Positions 61,575 to 64,000 of a DNA stretch of 64,000 bases are shown here, one piece after another. The position numbers and the translations under genes are program-made. The notes beneath the pieces are model-generated. The model made no database searches. It had not been told where the DNA came from and saw only the letters and a program-made list of their open reading frames with translations. The first letter of the stretch is position 1, and each line of letters starts with the position of its first letter. Source of the DNA: an uncultured Acetatifactor sp. (lineage in GTDB: Bacteria; Bacillota; Clostridia; Lachnospirales; Lachnospiraceae); NCBI GenBank assembly GCA_934402375.1, contig CAKRUB010000001.1, positions 186,001 through 250,000 on the forward strand, in the 5' to 3' direction.

Positions 61575-61717
61575 TTTGCTTGAAAAAGACGGTTCAATAT
61601 TCCCTGTGCATTCATAAAGATATGTAATAATGCCTTCAAAAGTAGGATCGCCATTGTTATGAATTTACTATCCTTTTCTTTTAGGTCAATCGCCGGAACA
61701 TTTCTGATGCTTCTCTG

Positions 61718-61727
61718 GGTACAGAAG
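61718..61727. other. Element 2 right junction core
   Basis: GGTACAGAAG. Left of it CGGAACATTTC (61694-61704) is the exact reverse complement of 58389-58399. Confidence 0.85.
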
Positions 61728-62191
61728 AACTGGCGCACCTTGAAATGGTAGCGGCGATTGTACACCAGCTGACCCGAAATCTCTCCATGGAAGAAATCGA
61801 AAAGAGCGGCTTCGCGCCCTATTATACCGACCACACAATCGGCATCTGGCCGCAGGCGGCGGGCGGCATTCCTTTCAATGCCTGTGAATTCCAGTCAAAG
61901 GGCGACATCATTACCGATCTCCATGAAGACATGGCTGCAGAGCAAAAAGCGAGATCAACTTACGACAACATCCTGCGTCTCATCAAAGATCCCGATGTCT
62001 GTGCACCGATCAAGTTCCTGAGAGAACGTGAAATCGTCCATTTCCAGCGTTTCGGTGAAGCGCTGCGCATCACTCAGGATAAACTGGATTCCAAGAATTT
62101 CTACGCTTTTAACCCCGGCTTTGACATGTGCCAGAACTGTGACGATGCGCCGCAGACCCGCAGTGGAAATTCCGGTTGCTGCAATAACTAA
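61718..62191 (+). pseudogene. cotJC: cotJC 3' part
   Basis: Encodes GTEELAHLEMVAAIVHQLTR through FDMCQNCDD ... CCNN and stop; this is the metal-binding four-helix part of CotJC. Starting at the core its codon phase equals that of the 5' part, so precise excision gives a protein of about 218 residues. Confidence 0.92.
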
Positions 62192-62220
62192 GCCTTAACT
62201 CCAAAGTAGCTCATCACATC

Positions 62221-62256
62221 AATAACGCTCACCTTAGACAGTGAGCGTTATTTTTT
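62221..62256 (+). terminator. Terminator of the cotJ operon
   Basis: AATAACGCTCAC/GTGAGCGTTATT, 12-bp stem with 8-nt loop and T-run. Confidence 0.88.
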
Positions 62257-62274
62257 AGTCCGTTTCTGTTTTCC

Positions 62275-63009
62275 CTACAAATTCAGTTCCATATCCTCCA
62301 GAATTCCCAAAAGGTTCCGAATGGATTTTCCCTCTTCCAACAATCTCTTTAACTCCTGCTTAACCTGTAAGTATGATATTTTTGACGGAATAATATCCTC
62401 TACAACTCCGGGATATATTTCCGCCAGATTATCTATCATTATTTTCACAAGATTTTTATTCAGAATGGTTGCATAATGCTTATCGCAGGTTTCCACGGTC
62501 TCATCTATTATCTTGTAATATGGCGCTTCTTCTCCGTCAATTACAGACGTAAATAATACATTATCAAACGAGAGGATTCTATAAGCATTCTCATCCAGTT
62601 CCATATTGTCCCTGATCCGTAAAATCGGCATGAGCTTTCCTGTTTTTTTAGCAAGGAATGCTCTTTTCTTATTCACATAATCCGTTTCAAGCCCTTCCAC
62701 AATATAGGATAACAGTCCGGAGCCAAATTCCAACACTAACGGTTCAGCGATCAAATTATTTTTAATTTCACGCTCTGCCACAACATTTCCGTTTTCAACT
62801 ACTTTTTCTTCCACACCTATTAATGAATTCGCAGAAATCCCTAAAACCTTGCAGATTCCTGACAATATGGATACATCCGGAAGACCGTTTCCTCTCTCCC
62901 ATTTACTGACGGCCTGTGCAGTGACACCAATCCTTGACGCAAATTCTTCTTGTGTCAATTTACGCAACTGCCGATACTGACAAATTGTTTCCCCGATAGT
63001 ATTTTGCAT
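62275..63009 (-). CDS. XRE-family regulator
   Basis: 244 residues. HTH at about 14-40 (LTQEEFASRIGVTAQAVSKWERG), long C-terminal domain with no clear family. Convergent with cotJC, next to the ABC-F gene, possibly controlling it. Confidence 0.85.
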   Translation of the reverse strand: MQNTIGETICQYRQLRKLTQEEFASRIGVTAQAVSKWERGNGLPDVSILSGICKVLGISANSLIGVEEKVVENGNVVAEREIKNNLIAEPLVLEFGSGLLSYIVEGLETDYVNKKRAFLAKKTGKLMPILRIRDNMELDENAYRILSFDNVLFTSVIDGEEAPYYKIIDETVETCDKHYATILNKNLVKIMIDNLAEIYPGVVEDIIPSKISYLQVKQELKRLLEEGKSIRNLLGILEDMELNL

Positions 63010-63091
63010 ATCACACCTCCCAAAAAGTATGTCATATTTAGATTATAACGCTCCGCACTTTGTAAGTAAAACAACGCCATGTTGACCTCAG

Positions 63092-64000
63092 CTAAACCTC
63101 AGTAAGTCCGTCTCTTCCCAGCAAGTACTCCTTGTCGCAAACCTCTCTGATATATTTCCTGTCATGGGAGATACTGATAATCGCTCCGGGGAACTCTCGG
63201 AGCATTTTCCTTATGACAGGTCCCGAAAGTGCCGAGAAATTACGCGTCGGCTCATCTAAAACCAAAACATTAGCGCCGCTCAGACTCATTTTCAAAAGTA
63301 AAACCTTTGCCTTCTGCCCTCCCGACAATTCGCGTATCGGATGATTCATTTCATCCGCAGTGTATTTTAGGGAACCCAGATAGGTTCTGATTTTCGTTCT
63401 TTCCTGTTTATCCCCTGTATGATCCAGATACTCAACCGGTGTCACGTCAAGATCAAGCAGCTCCTCGTAATTCTGGGGCATATACTCAACACGAATATCC
63501 GTCCGGTTCAATAATTCCGTTGCTATCTTTCTTAACAGCGTCGTTTTACCGATTCCGTTTGGTCCGACAATGCATACCTTTTCCGTTCCCCTTATTTTCA
63601 ACGAAATATTCTCGGAAAGTATCCTCTCTCCATCCGGGCTCTCCAGCCTCGGAAGCCGGTACTCAATGACAGTCTTCCCAGCAGGGATACCCGATCTGTC
63701 ATCCCCCAGCTTAAAGAAGATCGCCTCCTCCTGCTCAGGCATTTCCGTCATATTCTCATCCGACTTTTCAAATCTCCGTTCCATGGCTTTGACAGTATGC
63801 ATTTTATCCTTTAAATTTTTAGCTTCTCCGGGTGACTGTCTTGAACAGCTTTCCAACGCATTGTGTACTTTCTGATACACTCTTCTGTACTTTTCATCGC
63901 GTATTTTCTTTTCCTTCCGGTCAGTCAGCGCCTTTTGCTCCTGCCGCTCAAACTGATGCATCCGTTCCCCCACATAGTCACGATAGGAAAGTCCGGAAAC
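63092..64000 (-). CDS. ABC-F ATPase, partial (5' part beyond window)
   Basis: C-terminal half: interdomain linker (MHTVKAMERRFEK), second ABC domain with GPNGIGKTTLL (Walker A), LSGGQKAKVLLLKM, and LVLDEPTRNFSALSGPVIR. ABC-F proteins act on the ribosome, some giving resistance to lincosamides and related drugs. The reading frame is open to base 64000. Confidence 0.88.
   Translation of the reverse strand, partial: VSGLSYRDYVGERMHQFERQEQKALTDRKEKKIRDEKYRRVYQKVHNALESCSRQSPGEAKNLKDKMHTVKAMERRFEKSDENMTEMPEQEEAIFFKLGDDRSGIPAGKTVIEYRLPRLESPDGERILSENISLKIRGTEKVCIVGPNGIGKTTLLRKIATELLNRTDIRVEYMPQNYEELLDLDVTPVEYLDHTGDKQERTKIRTYLGSLKYTADEMNHPIRELSGGQKAKVLLLKMSLSGANVLVLDEPTRNFSALSGPVIRKMLREFPGAIISISHDRKYIREVCDKEYLLGRDGLTEV

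Noticed and set aside
62275..64000. Third mobile element at the right edge (XRE plus ABC-F)
   Set aside because: No recombinase, repeats or junction are visible inside the window.

Overview
The window comes from a spore-forming Firmicute, most likely a Lachnospiraceae-type Clostridia. It carries cotJA-cotJB-cotJC spore coat genes, miaB, pepT, an AGCS amino-acid carrier, a two-component system and a GH36 alpha-galactosidase. Into this chromosome two elements have been inserted by large serine recombinases, each inside a conserved protein-coding gene.

Element 1 is a complete-looking myovirus prophage of about 46.9 kb (about 1215-48080) inserted in miaB. Most phage genes run right to left. From right to left: the large serine integrase, a lipoprotein, a CI-like repressor and a divergent promoter switch; early genes with a methyltransferase, a DGR target protein, a TubR/TubZ-like pair, initiator and DnaC-like loader, SSB, a PAPS-reductase-like protein, a C5 methyltransferase, HD protein, peptide deformylase and MazG; a late regulator and a minimal tyrosine recombinase; lambda-type head genes; P2-type contractile tail genes with a tape measure and a programmed -1 frameshift in the tail assembly chaperone; tail appendage genes; a diversity-generating retroelement (DGR: target, Avd, template repeat, reverse transcriptase); holin/endolysin; and a small HTH gene. 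The phage carries its own replacement for the 5' end of miaB, one base downstream of that HTH gene, so the lysogen keeps an intact chimeric miaB while the displaced host 5' fragment sits at the right junction.

The DGR has one template repeat and two variable repeats. The near one lies in the tail-region target. The other lies 36 kb away in a second C-type-lectin-like target in the early region. The remote copy differs from the template only at template adenines (9 of 9 differences), the signature of adenine mutagenesis. Three early genes (C5 methyltransferase, adenine methyltransferase, PAPS-reductase-like) carry G8-G10 tracts, and both methyltransferases are out of frame at such tracts, suggesting phase-variable DNA modification.

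Element 2 is a 3.3 kb insertion (58384-61717) inside cotJC. It encodes a serine recombinase, a small protein, a Fic protein and a remnant gene. Precise recombination between its 10-bp direct repeats would restore an in-frame cotJC, so it resembles the skin-type elements that interrupt sporulation genes. The right end of the window holds an XRE regulator and a partial ABC-F ATPase gene.
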